Assembly: GCA_964347035.1 (NCBI GenBank)
Contig: CAYFXE010000041.1
Location: 1 to 25,941, forward strand
Source of the DNA: CAYFXE01 sp964347035
GTDB taxonomy: Bacteria; Acidobacteriota; Aminicenantia; Aminicenantales; Aminicenantaceae
Direction of reading: 5' to 3'
Length of the DNA: 25,941 nt
Shown: piece by piece, positions 1 to 8,189 of the stretch
Numbering within the stretch: the first letter of the stretch is position 1
Layout: the number at the start of each line of letters is the position of its first letter
Position numbers and translations under genes: made by a program
The notes under the pieces: generated by a model
Seen by the model: only the letters and a program-made list of their open reading frames with translations
What the model was told of the DNA's origin: nothing
Database searches by the model: none

Positions 1-1
1 C

Positions 2-713
2 ATGAGTTTGATTTTTTTCATCGTCTTGGATGTCTTTGCCGAAGAAGAAAAAAAGGAAGAAAAAACTAAATGGAGCGGAGACATCTCCGTAGGCTTTTCC
101 CTGGCAAGGGGGAATACTGAGACAACAAACCTGTCGGTGAGCTTTTCTGCTAAACGGAAGATATCTAAAAAGATTGAATGGTTCAACAATGGTTTTTTCC
201 TGTTAGGCCGAGTCGAGGGGGAGACNNNNNNNNNNCTTGGGCAGCCGGATTAACTGGCAGCAAACTGAGCGGTTTTTTGCTTATTTTGAGATTCAAGGGA
301 TCCGGGATAGATTCAAAAATTATGACTACCGGATACTGCCTAGTATTGGAGTTGGGTATAAAATCGTGGTTGCAGAAAAGGTCTCCCTTGCAACCAGCAC
401 TGGAATCGCCGAAGTCTTCACGGAATACCTTGATACCGGAAAAACAGATTCTTACACAGGCCTGACCGTTGGTAACCAGTTCGCATGGAAAATTTCAGAA
501 ACAGCCGAATTGAGCCAACAGTTAACGATCAACAGCAACATTTCTGAGTTGAATGAGTATTTTGCCCGGTTTGAAGTGAACCTAGCAGCCACGATTGCCA
601 CAGGCTGGGCTTTGAAGCTGACATTTATCGACAACTACGATAACAATCCCATCGGAGAAGGGATCAAGAAGAACGATATCGCCTTCCTTGCTGGGCTTTC
701 TAAGAAGTTCTAA
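2..713 (+). CDS. DUF481-family outer-membrane beta-barrel protein, interrupted by an assembly gap
   Basis: Two open segments in different frames (2-253 and 237-713) lie either side of ten Ns and together make one protein. The left part has a hydrophobic stretch ending in VFA followed by a charged, mature-like start (EEEKKEEK), then a SGDISVGFSLARGNTET segment of alternating polar and apolar residues. The right part continues with FFAYFEIQGIRDRF, several amphipathic strands (PSIGVGYKI, NFE-type turns) and a terminal Phe, the usual signal for outer-membrane barrel assembly. This pattern fits the DUF481 (YdiY-like, 'salt-induced outer membrane protein') family, whose function is not established. 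The hydrophobic segment lacks a basic n-region, so the true start is probably just left of the window. The frame change is most simply explained by the unknown real length of the gap rather than by a mutation. No partner gene is evident. Confidence 0.7.
226..235. other. Assembly gap (10 N)
   Basis: Ten consecutive N bases. The coding frame differs on the two sides (start positions 2 versus 237 modulo 3), so the true gap length is not ten plus a multiple of three that would restore the frame. The count is a placeholder for an unresolved join. Confidence 0.98.
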
Positions 714-818
714 ACGAGAATTGATGAGGCTACACTTTCAATCTTGCGTGCAGACTGTCCTATCAGGCAGAAACAGGCGTTGTTAGAAAGTTACATAAAT
801 GTAAGAAAGGAGGTTTTT

Positions 819-1253
819 ATGGGTTTATTTGATTTTATCAAGGAAGCAGGTGCTAGAATTGCTGAGAAAGGAAATGAAGCTGAGGAAGTCAAGGATCTCT
901 TAACCAAGGAACTCGGAGATCAAATCGAGAATTTAGGAGTGGAATTCGATGATGGGCTCGTCTCTCTGTCTGGTTCCTGTGACTCTCAAGCCACTAAAGA
1001 AAAGGCTATTCTCCTAGCAGGGAATATCAGAGGCGTAGAAAAAGTGAACGATGAGGGATTAACAGCCGTTGAGTCGGAAGAAGAGAGCGAATTTTATACC
1101 GTTCAACCTGGAGATTCCCTCTCAAAAATTGCCAAACAATATTATGGCGATGCCATGAAATACCCCGAGATTTTCGAGGCCAACCAGGAAGTGATTAAAG
1201 ACCCTAATCTCATCTACCCCGGTCAGAAATTACGGATTCCCAAGATCGATTAA
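819..1253 (+). CDS. kbp: BON-LysM protein, Kbp/YgaU type (K+-binding small protein)
   Basis: A 144-residue protein starting MGLFDFIKEAGARI, close in plan to E. coli Kbp (YgaU, 149 aa, MGLFNFVKDAGEKL). Residues about 20-82 form a BON domain (ENLGVEFDDGLVSLSG, then GNIRGVEKVND). Residues about 92-141 form a LysM domain (FYTVQPGDSLSKIAKQYYG, then NLIYPGQKLRIP). In E. coli the protein is cytoplasmic, binds K+ and is needed for normal growth at high K+; that role is carried over here only by homology. The start was chosen because AAGAAAGGAGG lies just upstream of ATG 819. The open frame extends further left to 744, but with no ribosome site. There is no signal peptide, as in E. coli. It lies 85 bp upstream of the HerA-like gene on the same strand. 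Confidence 0.88.
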   Translation: MGLFDFIKEAGARIAEKGNEAEEVKDLLTKELGDQIENLGVEFDDGLVSLSGSCDSQATKEKAILLAGNIRGVEKVNDEGLTAVESEEESEFYTVQPGDSLSKIAKQYYGDAMKYPEIFEANQEVIKDPNLIYPGQKLRIPKID

Positions 1254-1338
1254 GACTGTTGTCCGCATAGACGCTTTAGAGTATGATATTCTGCGTCAAT
1301 TCTCATCTGTCTGATTAAACAGAGAGGAGAGCGTCATC

Positions 1339-3801
1339 ATGGAAGATTTCGAAAGATTGGGCGTATTTTACCTTGGGCGTACATTTGATATAGAAAAAAG
1401 TCTTCGTCTCCAGGATCTTCTTCTTTATGACTCCAAAGACCTGACCACACACGGAGTCTGTGTGGGGATGACCGGGAGCGGAAAGACCGGGTTGGGGATA
1501 TCGCTGTTAGAAGAGGCCGCCCTGGATGGGATTCCTGCCCTGGTTATCGATCCCAAAGGCGATTTAGGAAACATGATGCTGGCCTTCCCAGATTTGAAGT
1601 CTTCTGATTTTTTGCCGTGGATCGACAGGGACGCTGCCGCCCGAAAAGGCTTGTTACCGGAAGAATATGCTAAAAAAACGGCAGAAACATGGAGAAAAGG
1701 GTTAGCGGAATGGGGACAGGATGCTTCGCGGATCGAGAAATTTCAAAAATCCGCTGAGATCACGATTTTCACCCCTGGAAGCACGTCAGGACTTCCTCTA
1801 TCTGTACTTCGGTCATTCGATGCTCCTCCTTTGGCCTTGAGAGAAGATTCTGATGCCCTGCGCGACCGGATTCTCACAGCTGTCTCGGGGCTACTGGCGT
1901 TGATCGGAATCGCCGCTGATCCTATCCGGAGCCGGGAACATATCCTTATTTCCAATATCTTGCAGAGCGCTTGGAATCAGGGCAGAAACCTGGATATACC
2001 AGGACTCATCCGGGAGATCCAGGATCCTCCATTCGCGAAAATTGGGGTCTTTGACCTGGAATCTTTTTTCTCCTCAAAGGAACGATTTGACTTGGCCATG
2101 CAATTGAATAATCTCCTCGCTTCTCCCGGGTTCTCTGTCTGGATGCAAGGTGAAGCTCTTGATATCGGACGCTTGCTGTATACTCCAGAAGGGAAACCCC
2201 GAATCTCGATTCTTTCCATCGCCCATCTCTCGGATGCAGAGAGGATGTTTTTTGTGACTATCCTGCTTAACGAGCTCATCGGGTGGATGCGAGGGCAGCC
2301 TGGAACGTCATCCCTGCGAGCGCTGCTGTATATGGATGAGATATACGGCTACTTCCCGCCCACAGCTGTTCCTCCTTCTAAAACACCGATGTTGATCCTC
2401 CTCAAACAGGCAAGAGCTTTTGGCTTAGGCGTGGTCTTGGCCACTCAAAATCCCGTTGATCTGGATTACAAGGGACTCTCCAACGCCGGCACCTGGTTCA
2501 TCGGACGCTTACAGACAGAAAGAGATAAGGAGAGAGTCCTGGAAGGACTGGAAGGAGTATCGACAACAGCCGGACAGGCCTTTGACAGGAAAGAAATGGA
2601 CAAAATCCTCTCCGCTCTCGGTCACCGAGTGTTTTTGATGCACAATGTGCATGAGGATCAACCCGCCCTTTTTCAGACCCGCTGGGTTATGTCTTACTTA
2701 AGAGGCCCTCTGACGCGGCAGCAGATTCAAACGTTGATGGACCCGCGAAAACAGGAAATTGCTGAAAAAGAGCAGGTCTTAGGGGGCCCAGCTTTTTCAA
2801 CCTTGCCCCAGCCCAGCGATATCGAGCGGCAGGTCGTGGAACGTCCTATTCTGCCGAGCAAAATAAAGGAATTTCATCTTCTTTTTGAGGGTTCCTTAAG
2901 AGAGAGAGAGTCCTTGGTTTATCGTCCCTCTGTGATGGGGACAGCCCGCTTGCATTTTGTCAACGCCAAAGCCAAAGTCGACGATTGGCAAACGGTAAGT
3001 TTGTTGGCTTCCCTTACCGGAGTAGAAACGAATATTCCCTGGGAAGAAGCGGCTGTCTATCTAAACGATCCACCTGAGACAGAAAAAGATGGTTTTACTC
3101 CAGCCAAATATTCAGCCTTGCCCCCTGCAGCTCTCCGGGCTGCTCAGTACCTATCTTGGAGAAAATCTCTTGCTGATTATCTGTATCAACATAAGACGTT
3201 GACATTGTGGGAATATCCGGCCTTAAAACAGATCTCTTCTCTAGGGGAGTCTGAAGGAGATTTTAGGGGTCGCTTGGCCCATATTGTCCATGAGAAACGG
3301 GATCTGGAGATGGAGAAGCTGAGAAAGCGCTATGCACCGGAACTTTCAAGATTGGAAGAGAGACTCAGAAAGGCTGAAGTCCGTGTGGACAAGGAAAAAG
3401 CCCAGTACAGTCATTCTAAAGTCCAGACGGCTATCTCGATGGGAGCGACGTTGCTCGGAGCGATATTAGGGAGGAAAGCAGCCAGCGTGGGGACGGTTGG
3501 ACGGGCAACCACGAGCATGCGGGGTATGGGTCGCGCAGCTCGCGAGAAAGCCGATATAGAGAGAGCCAAACAAGAGATGGAAGTGATTAGGCAGAAAATC
3601 ATGGCCATGGAATCAGAGTTCAAGGATAAAATCGAGCAGTTGAAGGAGGAGTTTCAGCCGGAAGATTTTGATCTTAAAGAATTTCATGTCCGTCCTCGAA
3701 AAGGGGATATTTCCCTCAGTCCTTTGGCCCTCGTCTGGACTCCTTGGAAAGTTGGCGAGGATGGAATTGCCGAACCTGTGTTCGATCTATCTTCTGTCTA
3801 A
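1339..3801 (+). CDS. HerA/DUF87-like P-loop ATPase with C-terminal coiled coil
   Basis: An 820-residue ATP-binding protein of the HerA/FtsK-like superfamily (DUF87/DUF853 type, COG0433-like). It has a Walker A at residues 43-50 (GMTGSGKT) followed by LVIDPKGDLGN, which is typical of this group. The Walker B is LLYMDEIYGYFPP, with D333-E334. The sensor-like segment LKQARAFGLGVVLATQNPVDLD and the arginine-rich WFIGRLQTERDKERV follow. The second half is accessory. Around residues 640-690 and 735-775 it is charged and probably coiled coil, with a Gly/Ala-rich segment (GATLLGAILGRK) between them. Relatives act as DNA or protein translocating motors, but the substrate of this subfamily is unknown to me and no NurA-like nuclease is adjacent. 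The start has AGAGAGGAGAG upstream. It is complete, with no frameshift. Confidence 0.85.
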   Translation: MEDFERLGVFYLGRTFDIEKSLRLQDLLLYDSKDLTTHGVCVGMTGSGKTGLGISLLEEAALDGIPALVIDPKGDLGNMMLAFPDLKSSDFLPWIDRDAAARKGLLPEEYAKKTAETWRKGLAEWGQDASRIEKFQKSAEITIFTPGSTSGLPLSVLRSFDAPPLALREDSDALRDRILTAVSGLLALIGIAADPIRSREHILISNILQSAWNQGRNLDIPGLIREIQDPPFAKIGVFDLESFFSSKERFDLAMQLNNLLASPGFSVWMQGEALDIGRLLYTPEGKPRISILSIAHLSDAERMFFVTILLNELIGWMRGQPGTSSLRALLYMDEIYGYFPPTAVPPSKTPMLILLKQARAFGLGVVLATQNPVDLDYKGLSNAGTWFIGRLQTERDKERVLEGLEGVSTTAGQAFDRKEMDKILSALGHRVFLMHNVHEDQPALFQTRWVMSYLRGPLTRQQIQTLMDPRKQEIAEKEQVLGGPAFSTLPQPSDIERQVVERPILPSKIKEFHLLFEGSLRERESLVYRPSVMGTARLHFVNAKAKVDDWQTVSLLASLTGVETNIPWEEAAVYLNDPPETEKDGFTPAKYSALPPAALRAAQYLSWRKSLADYLYQHKTLTLWEYPALKQISSLGESEGDFRGRLAHIVHEKRDLEMEKLRKRYAPELSRLEERLRKAEVRVDKEKAQYSHSKVQTAISMGATLLGAILGRKAASVGTVGRATTSMRGMGRAAREKADIERAKQEMEVIRQKIMAMESEFKDKIEQLKEEFQPEDFDLKEFHVRPRKGDISLSPLALVWTPWKVGEDGIAEPVFDLSSV

Positions 3802-3974
3802 AAAAGCACAAAGTACATGAGATAGCGATTTCTCGTCAACAGCAGCCTTAATGAGAATATCGTCCTATATAACCAAGAAGAGTAGGATCACGAGGAAATC
3901 CACCCTCGGTCTATCGACGGGAGAGGGAAAATCCCTCCTAGTCAACAAAGACATAACAAAGGAAAGGAGGAATA
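3802..3974. other. 173-bp intergenic stretch before the DUF4197 gene
   Basis: No gene seen. It contains a small hairpin, GAGGGA-AAA-TCCCTC (3923-3937), not followed by a T-run, and a strong ribosome site (GGAAAGGAGG) just before ATG 3975. A frame open from 3851 through the start of the next gene has no ribosome site and no recognisable product. Confidence 0.5.
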
Positions 3975-4691
3975 ATGCGAATAATCTTTTTGTTTTTCAT
4001 GGTTGTTATGGTGATTATCTCTTCGATCGGCTACACGAATAATCATTCTGCGTTTAGAGGGGGAAGGTTTGCTGAAATTGATGAAGGTCAGGATGAAAAT
4101 ACAGTCATCTCGGGTCTCAAGGAAGCCCTCTCGATAGGAACAGGGAATGCGGTTAAGTTAGTCTCTCAAGTCGATGGCTATTTTGGTAACGAAATGATCA
4201 AAATTCTTCTGCCCGAAAAATTCGAGAAGATGGGCAGCACGCTCGGAAAAATTGGTTATCAGAAATTGATAGATGACTTTGTCCTCAGCATGAACCGAGC
4301 CGCTGAGAAGGCCGCCCCTCAAGCCGCCTCTATTTTTGTCAAGGCCATAAAAGAAATGTCGTTCCAGGACGCTAGAGGCATTCTTGCCGGAGGGGATACA
4401 GCAGCTACAGAGTATTTTAAGGAAAAAACATCGGATGAGATTCATGGGGTATTCAAGCCAGTGATCTCTTCAGCCATGAATGAAGTCGGTGTGACAATGA
4501 CCTTCAAGTCTATGATGGATAAGTATACATCCATTCCCTTCATGAAAAAAGAGTCGTTCGATCTCGATGAATACGTTACAGATAAGGCTTTATCCGGACT
4601 TTTTTATACGATAGGAGAAGAAGAGAAGAAGATCAGGACCGATCCGGCAGCAAGGGTGACAACACTTCTAGAGAAAGTTTTTAAAAAATAG
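3975..4691 (+). CDS. DUF4197 domain protein, exported
   Basis: 238 residues. Residues 4-20 are hydrophobic (IIFLFFMVVMVIISSIG) and look like a signal peptide or membrane anchor. From about residue 44 the protein matches the DUF4197 pattern: GLKEALSIGTGNAV, GYFGNEMIKILLPEKF, SMNRAAEKAAPQAASIF, then a DA..IL.G.DTAATEYF block. A tail follows with YVTDKALSGLFYTIGEEEKKIR and DPAARVTTLLEKVF. The length is typical of the family. DUF4197 proteins are helical, usually exported or lipoproteins in Gram-negatives, and of unknown function. This copy has no obvious lipobox Cys. The start is supported by GGAAAGGAGGAATA directly upstream. It is followed 89 bp later by dodecin, with an inverted repeat in between. 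Confidence 0.87.
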   Translation: MRIIFLFFMVVMVIISSIGYTNNHSAFRGGRFAEIDEGQDENTVISGLKEALSIGTGNAVKLVSQVDGYFGNEMIKILLPEKFEKMGSTLGKIGYQKLIDDFVLSMNRAAEKAAPQAASIFVKAIKEMSFQDARGILAGGDTAATEYFKEKTSDEIHGVFKPVISSAMNEVGVTMTFKSMMDKYTSIPFMKKESFDLDEYVTDKALSGLFYTIGEEEKKIRTDPAARVTTLLEKVFKK

Positions 4692-4714
4692 ATGGATGAC
4701 TTTTTTTGACTAAA

Positions 4715-4761
4715 TTGGAGTCCCCGAATAAGGGCTAAAAAATCAGAGGTCGGGGCTCCAA
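4715..4761. promoter_or_regulatory. Inverted repeat between DUF4197 and dodecin genes
   Basis: The left arm TTGGAGTCCCCGA (4715-4727) pairs with the right arm TCGGGGCTCCAA (4750-4761): two 6-bp helices with a single bulged T and a 22-nt loop. The downstream sequence is A/T-rich but has no run of Ts, so it is not a classic intrinsic terminator. It ends 7 bp before the dodecin ribosome site (AAGGAGG), where an mRNA structure could limit read-through or translation. That role is inferred. Confidence 0.5.
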
Positions 4762-4780
4762 ATAATTAAGGAGGAAAAGA

Positions 4781-4990
4781 ATGAACACGGTTAAAATTAT
4801 CGAATTGATCGGCATCTCGAAAAAGAGTTGGGAAGATGCTGCCAATAATGCGGTCAAAGATGCTCAAGAAACAGTGGAAGGAATTACAGGCTTGGAGGTA
4901 GCTGGGCAGACAGCTAAAGTGGAGAATGGACAAATTACTGAGTATCGAGCAAACGTTAAAGTCGCTTTTCTTGTGAGGGAAAACAGGTAA
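4781..4990 (+). CDS. Dodecin-family small protein
   Basis: 69 residues: a beta-alpha-beta-beta protein matching the dodecin fold. It has strand VKIIELIGIS, helix KSWEDAANNAVKDAQETV, then two long strands, GLEVAGQTAKVENGQI and EYRANVKVAFLV. Dodecins assemble as dodecamers that store or buffer flavins, or in some cases CoA. Characterised flavin-binding members carry a Trp in the GLEV-equivalent segment (LDWFEV in Thermus); here that position is Gly (ITGLEV), so flavin stacking may be altered or absent. W17, in helix 1, is not that residue. The start has AAGGAGG six bases upstream. The stop lies only 14 bp from the stop of the opposite-strand hydrolase. Confidence 0.88.
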   Translation: MNTVKIIELIGISKKSWEDAANNAVKDAQETVEGITGLEVAGQTAKVENGQITEYRANVKVAFLVRENR

Positions 4991-5004
4991 CACCAGTAAC
5001 ATTC

Positions 5005-6405
5005 TCAGCCCAACTCAAACTCGTCTTTATATTCAGGGACACTGACCTTCCAACCCATTCTATTCTTGATAGCCTTGGCCACACTCAAAGCAGCTTGTTC
5101 CTCTCCATGGGTTACGAAGACGCGTTCGGGCGGAGAACGTAGCGCTGCGAGCCACTTGAACAGGGCCTTCCGGTCGGCATGGGCCGAGAAGCCGAAGATT
5201 TTTTCAATACGAGCCCTTACCTTAAAGAATTGGCCATGAATCCTGACTCGATCTTCCCCAGAGACGATATGTCTCCCTAGAGTGCCAGAAGCCTGATACC
5301 CGACAAAGAGCACCGTGGATTCCGGACGGGAAATGTTATGGACGAGGTGATGTTTGATGCGTCCTCCTGTACACATACCTGAGCCAGCCATGATCACGCA
5401 CGACCCCTTTATTGAATTGATGGCCTTCGAGGCGCTTGGAGTTCTGATAAACCTAAGGCCTGGAAAACGGAAGGGAGGTTCTCCCTCTCGAAAGAGCTTG
5501 AGTGTTTCCTCATCGAGAATATCTCGGTGTTTTAGAAAGATATCCGTCACGTCCACGGCCATAGGGCTGTCAAGAAAAATCATCAGTGGAGGAATACATT
5601 TATCCCTGACCATCCGACTCAAGTGGAACAAGAGTTCTTGGGCGCGCTCAATAGCAAAAGTAGGGATGATGATGTTTCCTCCAGCCTCGACCGTCTCGTT
5701 GACGAGACGACAGAGTGTATCTTCGACATCTTTGCGCTTTTCGTGATTCCTGTCACCGTAGGTTGATTCCATGATGATGTAGTCGGCCTGTTGGAAAACC
5801 GAGGGATCTCGGACCAGAGGCTTATCCCACTGGCCGATATCGCCCGAAAATACGATTTTTCGGTACTGGCCGTTTTCCCGAACCGTCAAATCCAACATTG
5901 CCGACCCGAGGATATGACCAGCGTCATGGAACTGAGCTGTTACGTTGCCATTGAGGGAAATAGGTGTGTTGTAGGGGACCTTTTTCAGGTAAGGAAATGA
6001 TTTTGTGGCGTCTCTGACTGTGTAGAGGGGAATTTCTGGATAGGGGCCCCGTCTTTTTTCCTTCCTGTGGCGTTTTTTCTTATAGGCTGCATCTTCCACT
6101 TGAATCCGTGCAGAATCCACCAGCACGATCTTGAGCAAATCGATAGATGCCGGAGTGGTCAGAATCTGTCCGGTGAATCCCTCCTTGACTAATTTCGGGA
6201 TGAGCCCCGAATGATCCAGATGACTATGGGTTAAAAGTAGACAATCGATCTGATGGAGGGAGACAGGCAGGGGGGCCCAATTCCTGTTTAGGTAGGCTCT
6301 TTCCTGGAAGAGACCACAATCGACGAGAAGGCGAAGTCCCTCAGCTTTTACAAAATAACAGGAGCCGGTAATCTGGCGCGTGGCTCCGAGGAAACGGATG
6401 TTCAT
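5005..6405 (-). CDS. Beta-CASP metallo-beta-lactamase-fold RNA-processing hydrolase
   Basis: 466 residues. It has a metallo-beta-lactamase core with THSHLDHSG (HxHxDH, near residue 60), DAGHILGSA and FSGDIG, plus the beta-CASP signatures ESTYGDRNH, IPTFAIERAQELL and AGSGMCTGGRIKHHL. Near the C-terminus are FSAHADR and FVTHGEE. This is the bacterial and archaeal Ysh1/CPSF-73-like group annotated as 'MBL fold RNA metallohydrolase'. Members use two Zn ions to cut RNA; the target here is unknown. Two ATGs are adjacent (6408 and 6405). I chose the second because GAGGAG (read on the minus strand) lies six bases from it and only three from the first, and because family members begin M-x-I-R-F-x-G-A. 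It converges on dodecin with a 14-bp gap. No partner gene is adjacent. Confidence 0.9.
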   Translation of the reverse strand: MNIRFLGATRQITGSCYFVKAEGLRLLVDCGLFQERAYLNRNWAPLPVSLHQIDCLLLTHSHLDHSGLIPKLVKEGFTGQILTTPASIDLLKIVLVDSARIQVEDAAYKKKRHRKEKRRGPYPEIPLYTVRDATKSFPYLKKVPYNTPISLNGNVTAQFHDAGHILGSAMLDLTVRENGQYRKIVFSGDIGQWDKPLVRDPSVFQQADYIIMESTYGDRNHEKRKDVEDTLCRLVNETVEAGGNIIIPTFAIERAQELLFHLSRMVRDKCIPPLMIFLDSPMAVDVTDIFLKHRDILDEETLKLFREGEPPFRFPGLRFIRTPSASKAINSIKGSCVIMAGSGMCTGGRIKHHLVHNISRPESTVLFVGYQASGTLGRHIVSGEDRVRIHGQFFKVRARIEKIFGFSAHADRKALFKWLAALRSPPERVFVTHGEEQAALSVAKAIKNRMGWKVSVPEYKDEFELG

Positions 6406-6573
6406 CATCGACTCCTCATATTCTTCGTCTCGAACTCAGAGATAAAGGTTTGATTTGGTTATAAAAGTCAATTCATATGAATGAACACCTCAAACCATTG
6501 TCGAGATGGTTCAGTCTAGCAATTTTTAAGTATACGGTAAAGCTGCAAGTCAAAGCATATTTTTCTCTATTCC

Positions 6574-6661
6574 CGGAAGATGCTTCTAGGCCAGCAAAAG
6601 CATCCCTAAAACCGTGATACATATACCTAGTCTTCCATCACGGAAATGCTTACTAGGCCAG
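6574..6661 (+). repeat. Pair of near-identical 21-bp direct repeats with internal hairpins
   Basis: Copies at 6574-6594 and 6641-6661, starting CGGAA and ending CTAGGCCAG, differ only by one inserted and one deleted base. Between and within them lie two short inverted repeats: GATGCTT/AAGCATC (6579-6585 and 6598-6604) and CCGTGAT/ATCACGG (6612-6618 and 6637-6643). They occupy the 384-bp gene-free stretch between the hydrolase start and tRNA-Leu (6409-6792), in which I see no ORF of note. They could be operator sites or a degraded repeat; nothing decides between these. Confidence 0.6.
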
Positions 6662-6669
6662 GAGAGGAA

Positions 6670-6698
6670 TTGACAACTTGTTGAAGATATGGTAAATA
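6670..6698 (+). promoter_or_regulatory. Candidate sigma-70-type promoter for tRNA-Leu and tig
   Basis: A perfect TTGACA (6670-6675) is followed after 17 bp by TAAATA (6693-6698), a weak -10. It lies about 95 bp upstream of the tRNA on the same strand. The -35 match and spacing are good and the -10 is poor, so this is a candidate only. Confidence 0.35.
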
Positions 6699-6792
6699 TA
6701 AGTCTAGCTCATAATCCTTCATCATCATTATCATCTTATTCTATGAATGAAATAAAGCAAATTTACCATATACATTAACTTTGAGTTTCAAA

Positions 6793-6877
6793 GGGCAGGT
6801 GGCGAAATTGGCATACGCGCTAGGCTTAGGACCTAGTTCCTGTTGAAGGAGTGCGGGTTCGAGTCCCGCTCTGCCCA
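6793..6877 (+). tRNA. tRNA-Leu (anticodon UAG)
   Basis: An 85-nt class II tRNA. Acceptor GGGCAGG pairs with TCTGCCC (one G-U), with discriminator A at 6877 and no encoded CCA. The D arm is GCG...CGC with a TTGGC-containing loop. The anticodon arm is CTAGG-CTTAGGA-CCTAG, giving anticodon TAG at 6827-6829, which reads CUA and other CUN codons. A long variable arm (TCC...GGA) and the T arm GCGGG-TTCGAGT-CCCGC follow. The long variable arm together with the UAG anticodon identifies leucine. The tig start lies 52 bp downstream on the same strand. Confidence 0.97.
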
Positions 6878-6929
6878 CATCGTCATATTCCTAAAGAGGA
6901 ACGTTAAAAAACGATCTGCAGGCACACGA

Positions 6930-8189
6930 GTGAAGAGCACAGTCAAAAACATCAGTGAATGCAAAAGAGAGATTGAGGTGGAGGTGGACGTCCAAGAAGT
7001 TCAACAGGAGCTGGAGCGGATTATCACTCAGTATTCCCGACGCGCCAAGATACCAGGTTTCAGACCCGGAAAGGCCCCCAAAGATATCGTCAAGAGGATG
7101 TTTTATACGAATATAAAAGACTCCTTGATCAATTCTCTGGCTCCCAAAGCATTGGAGGAGGAACTCCGAGCACAGAAGCTTGAGCCTTTAGGAGCGCCGG
7201 TCGTCAACAACCTTCATTTTAAAGAAGGAGAGCCCTTTCGTTTGACAGCCCAGTTTGATGTCTTGCCAGAGGTCTTCCTGCCCGAGTATAAAAATGTCGA
7301 GGTGAAGCAAAAAAAGACATCTGTCACAACTCAAGATATTGATCAATACATAGAGGACCTGCGGCTGAAATCCGCCCAGTATGTTCCTATCAAGGGGAGG
7401 GGAGTAGTTGAAGGAGATTATGTCATCGCTGAGATCAAGGCGAAGGACACAAAGACGAAAAAGCTCTTTCCCACAGAGAAGATTGTTCTCATCGCAGGAG
7501 ATGCTCAGAATGAGAAAGTGGTTGACGAGAAGTTGATCGGGTTGAACCAGGAAGAGAGCTGTGATTTTGTCCTGACCTACGACAAAAATAATGAGAATAA
7601 GAGATTGGCGGGGAAGACGATTGAATACACCCTTAAGGTGATTTCGATTAAAGAGAAAAAGATCCCTGAGCTTAACGATGATTTTGCTAAGGACCTCGGG
7701 GATTATGAGAATCTCAAGGATTTAAGAACAAAAATCAACAATGAGGTTAAGGTTCAAAAAGAGAGAGAATCGGAAAGAGAAAGTGCTGAAGAGATCGTAA
7801 ATAGTATTGCTGAACGAGTCAACTTCGAACTACCGGAGACATTGGTCGATCAAGAATACAAGGAGGTGATAAGAAGATTCTTTTCTTCCAGATCGCAACA
7901 GGATTTAAACAAGGAAGAACTGGAAAAATTAAAAAAGGGAGCAAAAGAGAAGGCTGAACAAAATATAAAACGACATTTGATTTTGAAAAAAATAGCAGAG
8001 AAGGAAAATATCAAGGTCTCAGACGAAGAAGTCCACGAAGAGCTCAAGGTGATAGCCGAAGCGAATAAATTGCCCCTAGCCAGAGTGATTGACACCTTCA
8101 ACAAGGAAGGAAGAAGGGAAGAGTTGCGGAACACACTTCAGGTCAAAAAGACAGTTGACTTTTTGATAAAAAACGCTATAATTAAATAA
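6930..8189 (+). CDS. tig: Trigger factor, ribosome-associated chaperone and prolyl isomerase
   Basis: 419 residues with the three trigger factor domains in order. The ribosome-binding domain (1-115) carries the GFRPGKAP signature at residues 43-50. An FKBP-like isomerase domain lies at about 150-235 (GRGVVEGDYVIAEI...). The helical chaperone domain runs from about 250 to the end (PELNDDFAKDLGDYENL...). It binds at the ribosome exit tunnel and shields nascent chains in the cytoplasm. I start it at GTG 6930 because that gives (M)KSTVKNISECKREIEVEV, the usual trigger factor N-terminus. The frame stays open upstream, but those codons lie in the tRNA and spacer. The ribosome site is weak (CAGG about seven bases upstream). 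The close tRNA suggests a shared transcript. Genomes often have clpP next; here lon follows after a 328-bp gap. Confidence 0.94.
   Translation: MKSTVKNISECKREIEVEVDVQEVQQELERIITQYSRRAKIPGFRPGKAPKDIVKRMFYTNIKDSLINSLAPKALEEELRAQKLEPLGAPVVNNLHFKEGEPFRLTAQFDVLPEVFLPEYKNVEVKQKKTSVTTQDIDQYIEDLRLKSAQYVPIKGRGVVEGDYVIAEIKAKDTKTKKLFPTEKIVLIAGDAQNEKVVDEKLIGLNQEESCDFVLTYDKNNENKRLAGKTIEYTLKVISIKEKKIPELNDDFAKDLGDYENLKDLRTKINNEVKVQKERESERESAEEIVNSIAERVNFELPETLVDQEYKEVIRRFFSSRSQQDLNKEELEKLKKGAKEKAEQNIKRHLILKKIAEKENIKVSDEEVHEELKVIAEANKLPLARVIDTFNKEGRREELRNTLQVKKTVDFLIKNAIIK

Noticed and set aside
3851..4042. 63-codon frame overlapping the DUF4197 start
   Set aside because: It has no ribosome site and an unprotein-like basic composition, and it overlaps the signal peptide of a well-supported gene.
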